Shown one piece after another: positions 9,174-18,594 of a stretch of DNA of 64,000 bases. The notes below the pieces were generated by a model, which did no database searches, was not told where the DNA came from, and was given only the letters and a program-made list of their open reading frames with translations. Source of the DNA: Sulfolobus sp. E5-1-F (lineage in GTDB: Archaea > Thermoproteota > Thermoprotei_A > Sulfolobales > Sulfolobaceae); the NCBI RefSeq assembly GCF_009601705.1, contig NZ_CP045687.1, forward strand, positions 1,772,001 through 1,836,000. Direction: 5' to 3'. Both the position numbers and the translations under genes were made by a program. The first letter of the stretch is position 1. Each line of letters opens with the position of its first letter.

Positions 9174-10137
9174 CTTTTCTCACCAACGCGAATATCATTA
9201 TTGGAGCTCCTACAATTGAAAGAAGAGCCGTTAGAGGAATGAAATAACCAAATATACCATGAGATAAAATGTTACTTAGAATTAAGATTGTTGAACCTAA
9301 TAGTGAGGAATACTTCACTAACTGGCCTGTATTCCCTCCAATTAATCTCCTAATAATATGTGGAACTATTATGCCTAAAAATCCTATAATACCGGCTATT
9401 GAAACGCAGTAAGCTATTACAAGGCTTATGAACAATAGCCAGAAGACTCTTTGTTTATTAGGATTTACTCCTTGAGAATAGCTTATCTCATCACTTATTG
9501 ACAGTAAGTCTATCAATCTAGAATTTGATAGGCTAAAGTAAAGTAAAAGAATTGCTAATATTGACAATATTATGACATTAAACCAACCGACCACGCTGAT
9601 ATCTCCCAAAAGCCAAAAGGTAAGTGGAGGTACCTGAGGATATTTAGCGCTTATTATTGACAATATAATCGTTACTAGAGATGAGAAAATGAATGAGACT
9701 AATACACCACCAACTATAAGACCAAGATATCCCGACTTCTTTCCAATCACTATAGTGATTAAAGTTGCTAACGTTGCAGTGAAGAATGCTACTAAGGGTT
9801 GGAAATATATTATCCATGAAAAGGGTAAATTAAGCGTCAGCAGTAAATACGTAAGAACTGCTCCAAATGCCCCACCAGAGGCTGTCCCACTTATATAAGG
9901 ATCCACCAGTGGATTTCTCAGCAACATTTGAAGAACTGCTCCAGATGTAGATAAGATTAAGCCAATGAGAATTGCCACAGTTAAGGTAGGTAATCTTATG
10001 TTAAGTAATATATAAGCGTAAACCCCATGAGGATGAAAAATCTCGGTAATTGGTATAGTAACATCACCATAGAGTAGTCCAAGTAAAAAAGAAACGATAA
10101 ATCCTGTAATTAAAAAAATAACGCTTAAACGAAGCAT
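9151..10137 (-). CDS. FecCD/BtuC-family ABC permease
   Basis: 328 aa with about ten membrane helices. The family motifs are clear: 'SGAVLQMLLRNPLVDPYISG' near residues 65-85 and 'GIIGFLGIIVPHIIRRLIG' near 245-263. These permeases import iron-siderophores, haem, cobalamin or other metal chelates as homodimers with two ATPases. Its start abuts the stop of the binding-protein gene and its end overlaps the ATPase gene, giving the order binding protein, permease, ATPase. Confidence 0.94.
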   Translation of the reverse strand: MLRLSVIFLITGFIVSFLLGLLYGDVTIPITEIFHPHGVYAYILLNIRLPTLTVAILIGLILSTSGAVLQMLLRNPLVDPYISGTASGGAFGAVLTYLLLTLNLPFSWIIYFQPLVAFFTATLATLITIVIGKKSGYLGLIVGGVLVSFIFSSLVTIILSIISAKYPQVPPLTFWLLGDISVVGWFNVIILSILAILLLYFSLSNSRLIDLLSISDEISYSQGVNPNKQRVFWLLFISLVIAYCVSIAGIIGFLGIIVPHIIRRLIGGNTGQLVKYSSLLGSTILILSNILSHGIFGYFIPLTALLSIVGAPIMIFALVRKDVNVEEY

Positions 10138-11094
10138 CTAAAACACCGGAAGCGTTACATTAAGATTATTTACCACCCAATTGTCAGATATAAAATGCGG
10201 TGCCTTCCCTTGAATTATAAGCTTAATCTCTTGGATAGAATATACCGAAAGTGGGCCAGGTTCATTAAATAGATTAGTCGCTAGATTCCCCATTACATAC
10301 ACATTACTACTATTTATTCCCTTATATTGAGATAGTAAGTAATCGGTGTAAGTTAAATTATATTCTTCTTGTGCAATAATAACTGACGGTTTTGCTATTA
10401 GTAGTTGTGACGGGGTTAATAATGGATAGCCAGAGTAGTTTGCAAAAACGTTAATGCCCCCAGCTTGGACAATTATACTATTTATAAAAACATTCCCACC
10501 TGCAGTATAGAAACTCAAGTCTGGACATATCCACAATAAATAGGCTATGCTTACATTTCCAGTTGACGAGAAATCGCTTATTTTCTGATTCATCCAATCT
10601 ATTAACTGTTGAGCTTTACTAGTTACATTAAAGTATTCTCCTACTTTTAATATACAATTTTCTATTTGCGAATAAGAGCTAGCAAAATCGTTATTTGTAA
10701 TTAAGACATTAAGTCCAGCTTCTTTCATTTGCTCTATATAACTTCCAATTAATCCTTCTTCAACTACAATAACCGTTGGATGTAATATTAATAAACCGGA
10801 AATATTTGGAGGAGATATTTGAGAAAACACTGTAACATTGGATGGTATATACTTCGTGAGATTAAGGGACTGCAATAACTGGTATGAGTAGTAGTCAATA
10901 CCCACTATATACTTGCCTAATCCTAAACTAATTAGAATTTGTGTATCACTAGGTGCTAATGATACGATTCTAAGATTATTGTTAATAGTAACTGGATTAG
11001 ATGTGGTAGAACTCTTGTAATAGTAGAAGACTGAGACTATACCAACTACTATAATTATGGCCACGATCGTACCAATCACTTTTGCATTTGGCAT
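10138..11094 (-). CDS. ABC transporter substrate-binding protein (BtuF/FecB/TroA-like)
   Basis: 318 aa. An uncleaved-type N-terminal membrane anchor (residues about 7-26, IGTIVAIIIVVGIVSVFYYY) tethers the protein outside the membrane. After a Ser/Thr/Asn-rich linker comes the class III binding-protein fold: 'RIVSLAPSDTQILISLGLGKYIVGID', and 'LLILHPTVIVVE' in the first lobe, and 'AGGINVFANYSGYPLLTPSQLLIAKPSVIIA' in the second. It is the first gene of the importer operon. Candidate ligands are cobalamin, haem or an iron chelate; nothing in the sequence separates these. A palindrome lies just upstream (11101-11115). Confidence 0.92.
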   Translation of the reverse strand: MPNAKVIGTIVAIIIVVGIVSVFYYYKSSTTSNPVTINNNLRIVSLAPSDTQILISLGLGKYIVGIDYYSYQLLQSLNLTKYIPSNVTVFSQISPPNISGLLILHPTVIVVEEGLIGSYIEQMKEAGLNVLITNNDFASSYSQIENCILKVGEYFNVTSKAQQLIDWMNQKISDFSSTGNVSIAYLLWICPDLSFYTAGGNVFINSIIVQAGGINVFANYSGYPLLTPSQLLIAKPSVIIAQEEYNLTYTDYLLSQYKGINSSNVYVMGNLATNLFNEPGPLSVYSIQEIKLIIQGKAPHFISDNWVVNNLNVTLPVF

Positions 11095-11100
11095 AAAATG

Positions 11101-11115
11101 TGGATAGACTATCCA
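11101..11115. promoter_or_regulatory. Perfect 7+1+7 palindrome, probable operator of the ABC importer
   Basis: TGGATAGACTATCCA: two 7-bp arms around a single central base. It lies 7-21 bp upstream of the ATG of the binding-protein gene, between that ATG and a TATA-like CTTATAGT (11117-11124, minus strand). A repressor bound here would cover the transcription start. I saw no second copy of the full palindrome in the window. A metal- or cofactor-sensing dimeric repressor is an inference from the transporter context. Confidence 0.6.
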
Positions 11116-11116
11116 A

Positions 11117-11124
11117 ACTATAAG
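11117..11124 (-). promoter_or_regulatory. TATA box of the ABC importer operon
   Basis: Minus-strand CTTATAGT, centred about 26 bp before the ATG at 11094, matching a leaderless Sulfolobales promoter. The palindrome at 11101-11115 sits directly downstream. Confidence 0.55.
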
Positions 11125-11428
11125 TTTTTTGGCTTAAGATAAGATGAGAAAGCATTTAGCTCCATTTTACTCCATTCCACCATTACTCATCTAATATATA
11201 ATTCCATGAAATAACTTAGACCAGTAGTGGCCCTTAAATATAGTACATTAATATATAATTATTAATGATATATCTATTATTTTCAATCCAATAAAGTAGT
11301 TTGAATCTATTGTAAGATTTTAATATGACTTTATTTTTGTAAAGATTTCTTATAGAAATATTTAAGGTATAACATACTTAAGACAGTTTTCCCTAAATTA
11401 ATGCTGGATAATTACTTCTTATAATAGT
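11125..11428. other. AT-rich intergenic gap
   Basis: About 300 bp between the importer promoter and the 3' end of tatC. No ORF above 30 codons, no RNA motif. It contains repeated short AT stretches (TTAATATATAATTATTAATGATATATC around 11250) that look like low-complexity sequence. Confidence 0.45.
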
Positions 11429-12301
11429 CTAAAGATTTCTGAGCTTTTCCTTCCTGCCCTTTTCTATGAATTTACTTATTAATGCACCTATAAAATATAA
11501 GGTAGACAAGGTTATTCCTATTACTGTTTCTATTATACCTCCCGTTGTCCCTGGTGAAATTATCCACGCAATAATAAATGAGACTAGAACTCCCCATCTC
11601 CAATTTCTAAGCCAAGTAGTTGATTTTACAACTCCAATACCCGTTAGACCACCCATTATAAGGGGAAGCTCAAAAGATAATCCAGTAGCAATTAGCAATG
11701 TCATTACTGTACTCACAAAGGACCTTAAGCCTAAAGTTGGTTCCACCGCAGAACCTAAAGCACTAGCATATAATAGTATTATCCTTAACATTAAGGGAAT
11801 AAGAAGAAAGTAGGCAAAGGCGGAACCTAAGGCAAACAATAGGAAGGCAGGAAATATTATACTCTTGAACAGTTTCTTCTCATGTTCATATAGTCCCGGA
11901 GCTACAAATGCCCAAATTTCCCTTACAATGATAGGGATTGTAGTAAATATTGCTAAATATAGAGAAATATAAAAGGATGCGAAGAGTGGATCGAATAAAT
12001 TTATGATTATTAATTTTACGCCTTTAGGTAACTCATCATATATGAAAAGTTGGGTTAATTGTACGGATATACTATCAAACAAAGATGGATAAAAAACGGG
12101 AACTTCCGCTAAAACGTATCTAAGACCAAAGAATGGGTAAGGTAAATAGATTTTAACTAGTTCTATCCCTAACATAAAATAGATTAGAAAAGTTATTGCT
12201 AAAGCGATTATAATTCTCCTTAATCTGTAAGCTAATTCTCTTAAATGTTCTATTAAAGGCCTTTCTTCAAACTCTGCAACCTCTCTAGTTCTTTCCGTCA
12301 C
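11429..12301 (-). CDS. tatC: Sec-independent protein translocase subunit TatC
   Basis: 290 aa with six predicted helices. TatC is the membrane receptor for twin-arginine signal peptides. Family landmarks: N-terminal 'EERPLIEHLRELAYRLRR' (about 13-30), the long first external loop, 'FVAPGLYEHEKK' after the second helix, and 'FELPLI' (about 206-211). It starts with GTG at 12301 inside the end of the upstream tatA-like gene (17-bp overlap), so the two are coupled. Confidence 0.95.
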   Translation of the reverse strand: MTERTREVAEFEERPLIEHLRELAYRLRRIIIALAITFLIYFMLGIELVKIYLPYPFFGLRYVLAEVPVFYPSLFDSISVQLTQLFIYDELPKGVKLIIINLFDPLFASFYISLYLAIFTTIPIIVREIWAFVAPGLYEHEKKLFKSIIFPAFLLFALGSAFAYFLLIPLMLRIILLYASALGSAVEPTLGLRSFVSTVMTLLIATGLSFELPLIMGGLTGIGVVKSTTWLRNWRWGVLVSFIIAWIISPGTTGGIIETVIGITLSTLYFIGALISKFIEKGRKEKLRNL

Positions 12302-12602
12302 TAGCTTTCAGCCTCTCTAATTCCTCTTGTAATCGTTTTATTTGAGCCTCTAATTCTTTGATTCTTTCTTGATTTGCAACCTTTACGTACTTGAAACTAG
12401 CCCCAGTCAACGGAGTATTATTAGTATCCTCTACACTATTTAATTCCCTCATTAACTCAGTCTTAAATTCGTTTTGCCTTTTCCTTATTTCACCTAAAAA
12501 CCTCCCTATTGACTTAGCGGTATTTCCAGCATTTTTATCCCCAGCCATCAAAAGTATGAAGACAACTATAACTACTAAGAAATCACTTAGGTTGCTAATC
12601 AT
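12285..12602 (-). CDS. TatA/TatB-like protein, second copy
   Basis: 105 aa. One N-terminal membrane helix (about 5-21) is followed by an amphipathic helix (KNAGNTAKSIGRFLGEIRKRQNEF) and a C-terminal coiled coil (EELEAQIKRLQEELERLKAS type), the Tat A/B plan. The usual FG hinge is replaced by 'MAGDKNAG', so it is divergent and may play a TatB-like role. A strong ribosome site GGTGA at about 12612-12616, 7-9 bp before the ATG, fits its place as an internal operon gene. Confidence 0.8.
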   Translation of the reverse strand: MISNLSDFLVVIVVFILLMAGDKNAGNTAKSIGRFLGEIRKRQNEFKTELMRELNSVEDTNNTPLTGASFKYVKVANQERIKELEAQIKRLQEELERLKASDGKN

Positions 12603-12603
12603 C

Positions 12604-12616
12604 TCCTATTCACCTA
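12604..12616 (-). promoter_or_regulatory. Shine-Dalgarno site of the second tatA-like gene
   Basis: Minus-strand AGGTGAATAGGAG directly before the ATG at 12602. GGTGA pairs with the 3' end of archaeal 16S rRNA and fixes the start codon. Confidence 0.6.
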
Positions 12617-12639
12617 AAGAAAAAAGTATGTGTAGTATT

Positions 12640-12921
12640 TTATTGATTCTGCTTAGATTTCTTTAACTCCTCTAACTGTTTCTGTAATTCAGCTATTTGC
12701 TTTTCAAGATCTTGAACACTGGGTTGTTGTTGAACTAATGGTTGTTGAAAGTTTTGTGATTGCATTTGTTGTAACTCCATCTCAGCCTCAATCCTGCCCT
12801 TCTTGAACTCTCCAACCGCTCTCCCCATCGATCTAAATAGTTCTGGTATTTTAGAAGCTCCAAAGAATAATACAGCGATTACTACCAGTATTATGATCCA
12901 ATCGTAAGGGTTTGTTAACAT
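12640..12921 (-). CDS. tatA: Sec-independent protein translocase subunit TatA
   Basis: 93 aa from the ATG at 12921. Single N-terminal helix (WIIILVVIAVLFFG), the TatA hinge FGASKIPELFRSMGRAVGEFKKG, then a Gln-rich linker and a short Leu/Lys/Glu coiled coil. TatA oligomers form the protein-conducting element. A longer ORF start at 12975 is in frame, but it would put 18 polar residues ahead of the membrane helix, which is unlike the family. It is followed closely by the second tatA-like gene and tatC. Confidence 0.93.
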   Translation of the reverse strand: MLTNPYDWIIILVVIAVLFFGASKIPELFRSMGRAVGEFKKGRIEAEMELQQMQSQNFQQPLVQQQPSVQDLEKQIAELQKQLEELKKSKQNQ

Positions 12922-12997
12922 TCTCCCATCCTTATAAGAAATCTTATATTGTAAGATTAAAAACTTTGTTTTCATTCGAGTGAGAGGTTAAATACTG

Positions 12998-13630
12998 TTA
13001 AAAGAATTCAAACCAATCCGATATTTCGCACAATGAATCCAATATCTTTGCATCGTATTTCCTAACCTCTTCTTCATTTAGAGGAACACTGCTCCTTACT
13101 ACCAGAATCTCCCTTATTCCAGCTGAATAATATGCCATAACATCGTAGATTGTATCCCCTATTCCTACGCTTTCATTAGGATCTACGTTTAATCTTTTAA
13201 TTGCCTCTATCACCGGCATAGGATTAGGCTTCCCTAGTTTAACATCATCTCCTGCAACTAGGACATCTGGTTCCACTTTAATTACCTTTAGAACTTGAAC
13301 AGCAGAGTTACGCATCGACGAAGTTACCACTGCAATAGGTATTTTCACATCTCTTAAACGATTTATCAAATCTATTACGCAGGGTTTAGGTTTTGCCAAA
13401 GTTTTTACCAATTCGTTATATATTTCGGTCTTTACAGAAGCTAATTTTTCTGCGTTGCTCTCTCCAATCAAAATCTTTGCTATATCTATCGTTTTCCTAC
13501 CAAGCAAATGTCTAATATCTACTTTAACCTCATACCCCATTTTTCGTAAAGCTATTTCCCAAGCTAATTTGTGAACTTCATCGGTATTTGCTAAAGTACC
13601 ATCTAGGTCAAATATTACTGCTTTTCTCAT
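12998..13630 (-). CDS. HAD-superfamily phosphatase (phosphoglycolate phosphatase / beta-phosphoglucomutase type)
   Basis: 210 aa. Motif I DLDGT at residues 8-12 supplies the nucleophile Asp8; motif II is VTSS (about 101-104), motif III GKPNP (about 130-134), motif IV GDTIYD (about 155-160). A helical cap lies between motifs I and II, as in subfamily IA. The substrate is not evident. The gene lies on the same strand just upstream of the Tat genes and divergently from elp3. Confidence 0.88.
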   Translation of the reverse strand: MRKAVIFDLDGTLANTDEVHKLAWEIALRKMGYEVKVDIRHLLGRKTIDIAKILIGESNAEKLASVKTEIYNELVKTLAKPKPCVIDLINRLRDVKIPIAVVTSSMRNSAVQVLKVIKVEPDVLVAGDDVKLGKPNPMPVIEAIKRLNVDPNESVGIGDTIYDVMAYYSAGIREILVVRSSVPLNEEEVRKYDAKILDSLCEISDWFEFF

Positions 13631-13706
13631 AAGTTATAACCTTACTGGAAATATTAAAGTTTTAACACAGTAAGTCCTAAATATGAATAAAGAGTAGTAT
13701 AGTTTA

Positions 13707-15128
13707 ATGCAAACAATAAGGAAACCAACTAGGATGCTTTCTGGCGTTACAATAGTATCGATAATGACTCATCCACATTCTTGTCCGCATGGGAAGTGTA
13801 TATTCTGCCCCGGAGGAGTGGATATAGGTACCCCTCAAAGCTATTATGGTAGAGAACCAACTTTAATGAGAGCAATAGAAAACAATTATGACCCATTCTA
13901 TCAAGTACAGTCAAGACTAAGACAATATGTCGAGAATGGACATACCCCAAGCAAAGTAGAGTTAATAATAATGGGTGGTACTTTTCTATCATTACCCATA
14001 GATTATCAAGATTGGTTTGTGACCTATGCCTTGGAAGCTATGAATAGATTTCCTAGTTCCGATAAGCCTCCTTTTGTGTATTTAGAAGATGCACAGTTAA
14101 AGAACGAAAAAGCAGAAATACGTTGCGTAGGGATGACAATTGAAACGAAACCCGATTGGGCTAAGGAGTGGCATGCAGACCAAATGCTGAGATTAGGTGC
14201 GACCAAAGTTGAATTAGGAGTACAAACTGTATATGATGACATTCTAAAGTTCACCAATAGAGGTCATACCGTAAAAGATTCCATAGAATCCACTAGAATA
14301 CTAAAGGACTCAGGATTCAAAGTGGTCTATCACGTTATGCTTGGTCTTCCTAAATCAGACCCTGATAAAGACCTGGAGGCATTTAAGACAATATTATCTG
14401 ATCCTAATTTTAGGCCGGATATGTTAAAAATATATCCTACCTTAGTAGTTGAAACTGCACCGTTAGTAAACTTATGGAAAAGAGGATTGTATAAGCCTTA
14501 TGATACGGAGACTTTAGTTGAATTAATATCTGAAATGTACAGATACGTCCCTAAATGGGTTAGAGTGATGAGAATACAAAGAGATATTCCCGCTAACGTA
14601 ATCTTAGACGGTAACAAAAAGGGAAATTTAAGAGAATTAGTAGAGAAAAAAGTCTTGGAAAAAGGAATTAAGATTAATGAAATCAGGTTTAGGGAAGTTG
14701 GGATGATGTGGCAACATAGAGGATTATTACCAGATGAGGCCAGAATTCATCTTTACAAGGAAGTTTACGAAGCCAGTGAAGGTACTGAAATTTTCCTATC
14801 TTTCGAGGATGATAAAGAAATTTTAATAGGTTATTTACGATTGAGAATACCATCAAATAAGGCTCATAGAAAAGAGATAGATGGAAAGACAGCCATAGTA
14901 AGGGAACTTCATGTATACGGGATAGAAGTACCGATAGGAAGCTGGGACGAATTGGGTTTCCAACATAAGGGATATGGAAGTAAGTTGTTAAGTGAAGCTG
15001 AAAGAATTGCGAGAGAGGAATTCGATATGCGGAAAATTTCGGTTCTATCTGGAATCGGTGCTCGAGAATATTATGCCAAAAGGGGCTATGTAAAAGAAGG
15101 TCCTTATATGTCTAAGCAGTTGATTTAA
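13707..15128 (+). CDS. elp3: Elp3-type tRNA uridine-34 carboxymethyl transferase
   Basis: 473 aa. Elp3 uses a radical SAM centre and acetyl-CoA to make 5-carboxymethyluridine at the wobble position of tRNA. The cluster ligands are C26, C31 and C34 in CPHGKCIFC (CX4CX2C, specific to Elp3). The C terminus is a GNAT acetyltransferase: 'LHVYG' and '[16 protein letters not shown]' (acetyl-CoA loop) and 'YYAKRGY' near the end. It is shorter than the ~530-550 aa proteins of many archaea because the N-terminal domain before the radical SAM part is nearly absent. It converges with a small methyltransferase gene, 17-bp overlap. Confidence 0.95.
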   Translation: MQTIRKPTRMLSGVTIVSIMTHPHSCPHGKCIFCPGGVDIGTPQSYYGREPTLMRAIENNYDPFYQVQSRLRQYVENGHTPSKVELIIMGGTFLSLPIDYQDWFVTYALEAMNRFPSSDKPPFVYLEDAQLKNEKAEIRCVGMTIETKPDWAKEWHADQMLRLGATKVELGVQTVYDDILKFTNRGHTVKDSIESTRILKDSGFKVVYHVMLGLPKSDPDKDLEAFKTILSDPNFRPDMLKIYPTLVVETAPLVNLWKRGLYKPYDTETLVELISEMYRYVPKWVRVMRIQRDIPANVILDGNKKGNLRELVEKKVLEKGIKINEIRFREVGMMWQHRGLLPDEARIHLYKEVYEASEGTEIFLSFEDDKEILIGYLRLRIPSNKAHRKEIDGKTAIVRELHVYGIEVPIGSWDELGFQHKGYGSKLLSEAERIAREEFDMRKISVLSGIGAREYYAKRGYVKEGPYMSKQLI

Positions 15129-15660
15129 TACCATAATAAAGGGAATTATTGGGCAATAAGCTACTTACTCTATATATCTTGTAGATCTTTGTAATGAAAC
15201 CTTTGCTTTCCATTATTCGTTTCAATTCCCAAGGGTAATAAAGTCTATAAAAACGCCTGATCTCTTTGCCATTTATGATACTTCTCTTGATTATATATCT
15301 TCTTAAGAAGAAAAACTTCAGCTGTACTAACCATACAGTAACCAGTATTTCACCTTCATTTTTTAACACTCTATGAGCTTCCTCTAAGGCTTTAGATGGA
15401 TCTCTTAAGTGATGAAGAGATGCTATATAAGTTAAAGAATCAAATGATGAATCTCTAAATGGTAAATATTCCATATCAGCTTGTACTAAATTTTGACATC
15501 CTTTTTTACGAGCTTGATTTAGTTGGTTTAGGGAAATATCTAAGCAAATAACTACTCTTCCCTTGAATTGATCACAATTTTGACCAGATCCACAGCCTAC
15601 ATCGATAATTTTATCTCCATTTATCAATTTGATATAAGGATTAGGCTTTCTTCTATACAC
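15112..15660 (-). CDS. Class I SAM-dependent methyltransferase, Trm9/UbiE-like
   Basis: 182 aa from a GTG at 15660. SAM-binding motif DVGCGSGQN (about 20-28), acidic residue at the end of beta-2 (ICLDIS), motif 'DMEYLPF' and 'YIASLHHL' are clear. The opening '[10 protein letters not shown]' recalls the RRxPWP start of Trm9-type wobble-uridine methyltransferases. In the same frame upstream of the GTG the DNA still reads AYDNI, which matches that family, yet no start codon occurs there, so the start is uncertain. It is convergent with elp3. A generic SAM methyltransferase is the safe call. Confidence 0.78.
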   Translation of the reverse strand: MYRRKPNPYIKLINGDKIIDVGCGSGQNCDQFKGRVVICLDISLNQLNQARKKGCQNLVQADMEYLPFRDSSFDSLTYIASLHHLRDPSKALEEAHRVLKNEGEILVTVWLVQLKFFFLRRYIIKRSIINGKEIRRFYRLYYPWELKRIMESKGFITKIYKIYRVSSLLPNNSLYYGIKSTA

Positions 15661-15692
15661 TATATTATCGTATGCATTTATTATATCTTTCT

Positions 15693-16793
15693 TTAGTACA
15701 ATATCGCTCTCACCTTCATTCTTATGTATGGAGCTACACCTCCATGTTCTTCATCTATAAATACTCCTCTATTTTCTTTAGTAATGGCATCAATTGTAAC
15801 TAGTTCTTGAAGTGGAATTGCAATCTCCCTAAAGAATATTTGTCCTTGACCTATTTTAATTACACTTCTCGGAGTTATTCTAATACTATTACGTATTAAT
15901 TCCGACTTCTTAACACCCATAGCAATGTACGCCCCTCTACTTTCATCAATTAGCTCATTAAGAGACCAGTCTCCATGCTTTACTTCTAAGGAGAAATAAT
16001 CTGGTTTTGGTAAAATGCCTCGAGCATTTCCTGCTTCTCCATATTTCGAAGTAAGCGTTCCTAAATAATTTGTAATTATTCCGTCTCCAATAATCTCTTT
16101 CTTCTTCGTTTTTACTCCCTCATCATCAAAGACTGAAAAAGATGGGGAGAAAGAATTTAATGGATTATCATAAATTGTGATTTCACTTGATATTTTTTCA
16201 TTTAATTTCAACTTAGGAGAATTACCATTTAAAAAATTTCTAAAAATGTAATGGAAAATTGATGCTACTATTTCAGAATCTAATATGAAGGTTAACCTAC
16301 CACTCTCAGTCAAGACTTGTCTAGATGGAGAAGAAAGTTGAGCTTGAGTTGTCTTCAGATATTCTACAATAGATGGTATATCTTTAGGTTCGCCAGTATA
16401 TGAGAAATTTAGATCGTTATACCTTACATAATTTACTACTTTTTCTTCACGACACTCTTTAACATCATGAATTAAGATAGACTTTGCAATCTTCTTGCTT
16501 ACAACTTTTAGTTGATCAGTCTCATCTAATTTAATATTAGAAAAAAGCCCTAAATACTTTTCCTTATTTATCCATGTCTTCACTGATTCATGATAAAAGT
16601 CTTCACAAATTTCAAACTCCTTTATCTTTTGACTGCTTTCTAATAATTTGTTACCATCATAAACTACCCATCTACCATTAACTAAAGCTCGACTCAAAGT
16701 AAAAGATCTTCTATACTCAATGACAGTATAACCTTCATATGAGAATTCCGCCTCAATCACTTCTTCATGATATTTAACATCTTGACGTAGCAT
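15693..16793 (-). CDS. TldE/PmbA-family protein
   Basis: 366 aa. The C-terminal part matches the TldD/TldE family: '[17 protein letters not shown]', '[20 protein letters not shown]' and the ending '[16 protein letters not shown]'. TldD carries the HExxxH zinc site; I find none here, so this is a TldE-like non-catalytic partner or a divergent form. TldD/E heterodimers are proteases acting on peptides and modified natural products. The TldD partner is not in this window. It is followed by the methyltransferase gene 33 bp downstream. Confidence 0.8.
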   Translation of the reverse strand: MLRQDVKYHEEVIEAEFSYEGYTVIEYRRSFTLSRALVNGRWVVYDGNKLLESSQKIKEFEICEDFYHESVKTWINKEKYLGLFSNIKLDETDQLKVVSKKIAKSILIHDVKECREEKVVNYVRYNDLNFSYTGEPKDIPSIVEYLKTTQAQLSSPSRQVLTESGRLTFILDSEIVASIFHYIFRNFLNGNSPKLKLNEKISSEITIYDNPLNSFSPSFSVFDDEGVKTKKKEIIGDGIITNYLGTLTSKYGEAGNARGILPKPDYFSLEVKHGDWSLNELIDESRGAYIAMGVKKSELIRNSIRITPRSVIKIGQGQIFFREIAIPLQELVTIDAITKENRGVFIDEEHGGVAPYIRMKVRAILY

Positions 16794-16976
16794 TCTAATA
16801 TTATTTTATAAATTATATGCCTCCCTTTTTAACTTTCTCACATAGTAAGATTGTTTACATTTAATAGGCTAAAAGTAATTTGGTGTAATAGTTGCAGACA
16901 GTAGCATAATTCCATATACAATAAAAAAGTTTACGTTAATTAAATATTGCTCTTTTTCATGACCTATAATGAATAC

Positions 16977-16986
16977 TTTTTATATT
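16977..16986 (+). promoter_or_regulatory. TATA box of the radical SAM gene
   Basis: TTTTTATATT centred about 26 bp upstream of the ATG at 17008. It implies a leaderless transcript and decides against the upstream in-frame ATG at 16969, which would lie ahead of the promoter. Confidence 0.65.
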
Positions 16987-17007
16987 AGGAAAGTAAAATA
17001 TATCATT

Positions 17008-18594
17008 ATGGCATGGGACATCGTATTAACCGCGGATAAAGGATCTTTCACAGACTATGGGGGTTCCAGTGTATTGGGTTATGTAGCTTGTATGCCGTCA
17101 AGATTAGTACCTAAATTCTTTATGGACAGATTCTTCACACCGGATGTCCCAGTGGATTCTGAAGGGAGAGCAATAATAGCGCCATACGCTCTTAGAAAAG
17201 TAGAGAGTATTCTTGTTCATGCAGGATTCGATAGCGTTGCAGTAGTACCTCCACACAGGCTAGAGAAGGCAATAAACCAGAATACTAAAGTGATAGGATT
17301 AACAGTCCATGATCCCTTGGGCTTAAATCCAGTTAGCTTTAAGTTAAGTATGATATTTGGAGGCGGTCCTACATGGACCGCCAAATATTTTGACGAATTT
17401 AGCGAAAAAATCTCGAAGCTTAAGTCAAAGTATAATTTTAAAGTAATAGTAGGTGGGCCAGGAAGCTGGGAATTAACCAAAGAGAAAGTGGATTGGGCAG
17501 ATGTTATATTTATAGGAGAAGCTGAAGTAGATTTACCACGAATTGTGAAATCCATACTTGATGGACAAGAAGTTCCTAAGATTGTCTATGGCAAGAATCC
17601 AAAAGTAAATGAAATACCACCAATAATAAATCCTGCAAGATTAGGGGAAGTTCAGATAACCAGAGGATGTCCAAGAGGATGCCAATTCTGTCCAATAACC
17701 CCTGAGACTTTTAGAACTATACCATTGGACGTTGTGAAGAAGGAGGTCGAAGTCAACATGCGAGCTGGGATAAAGAGAGTTGAGTTCATAACTGATGATG
17801 TTCTACTATACGGTTCACAGAAATTAAAGGTAAATCATGAAGCTATTACAAAGTTGTTCACCGAAACCATGAATATGGGAGTAGATGGAATATGGTTTCC
17901 ACATATCTCTGCCCCAGCCGTTAGAAGTAGTCCGCAAACAGTAAAGGCTATGTCTGAGATAGCAAGATATGATGAGGATAGGGCTGCAGCTCCAGTAGTT
18001 GGACTTGAGAGTGGAAGTGAAAAGATACTTAGTAAGTACATGAGAGCCAAGCCTTTCCCTTGGACTCCACGAGAATGGAAGGATGTTATACTTGATGCAA
18101 CTGCAATAATGAACGATAATTACATTTATCCTTGTTACACTATGACAATAGGTTATCCGGAAGAGACAAACGAAGATGTTGATCAATCAATTGATTTAGT
18201 TCAATCCATAATTGATCATAAACTTAAAGCTTGGATATTTCCGTTGCCTGTCATACCTATGGGGGTTTCTTATATTAGAAATAATCCATTTCCAATGTTA
18301 GAAAAAATGCCAACTAGATATTGGGATCTACTATACATATCGTGGAAATACGATTTACAGATAACGAGAGAAATGATACCAATTCTCACTGGTGGTATTA
18401 AGAACAAATTTGCTCAAAGGACTGTCCAATATATGATAGATAAAATATTCGATAGCATTGAATGGGTATTTAAACAACTAAAAGAGACACAAGGAAAATA
18501 CGCATATACTTTCGCAAATATTAATCTTAATAACACGATGGGAGTGATAAAAGCGATCTACTGGCTATTCAGGCTAGCCTTTAAACCTCTTTAA
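17008..18594 (+). CDS. B12-binding-domain radical SAM protein
   Basis: 528 aa from the ATG at 17008. N-terminal cobalamin-binding-like Rossmann region (about 1-190, with 'KVIGLTVHDPLGL' and 'KVIVGGPGSWEL'), then a radical SAM domain with cluster cysteines C221, C225 and C228 in CPRGCQFCP, and a C-terminal region of about 150 residues. This is the family from which Sulfolobales enzymes acting on membrane tetraether lipids come (GDGT ring synthases Grs and calditol synthase), so lipid cyclisation is a reasonable hypothesis, not a demonstrated role. It stands alone between convergent and divergent genes. Confidence 0.85.
   Translation: MAWDIVLTADKGSFTDYGGSSVLGYVACMPSRLVPKFFMDRFFTPDVPVDSEGRAIIAPYALRKVESILVHAGFDSVAVVPPHRLEKAINQNTKVIGLTVHDPLGLNPVSFKLSMIFGGGPTWTAKYFDEFSEKISKLKSKYNFKVIVGGPGSWELTKEKVDWADVIFIGEAEVDLPRIVKSILDGQEVPKIVYGKNPKVNEIPPIINPARLGEVQITRGCPRGCQFCPITPETFRTIPLDVVKKEVEVNMRAGIKRVEFITDDVLLYGSQKLKVNHEAITKLFTETMNMGVDGIWFPHISAPAVRSSPQTVKAMSEIARYDEDRAAAPVVGLESGSEKILSKYMRAKPFPWTPREWKDVILDATAIMNDNYIYPCYTMTIGYPEETNEDVDQSIDLVQSIIDHKLKAWIFPLPVIPMGVSYIRNNPFPMLEKMPTRYWDLLYISWKYDLQITREMIPILTGGIKNKFAQRTVQYMIDKIFDSIEWVFKQLKETQGKYAYTFANINLNNTMGVIKAIYWLFRLAFKPL

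Noticed and set aside
17824-18186. Minus-strand frame inside the radical SAM gene
   Set aside because: Shadow frame in a conserved coding region, no ribosome site and atypical composition.
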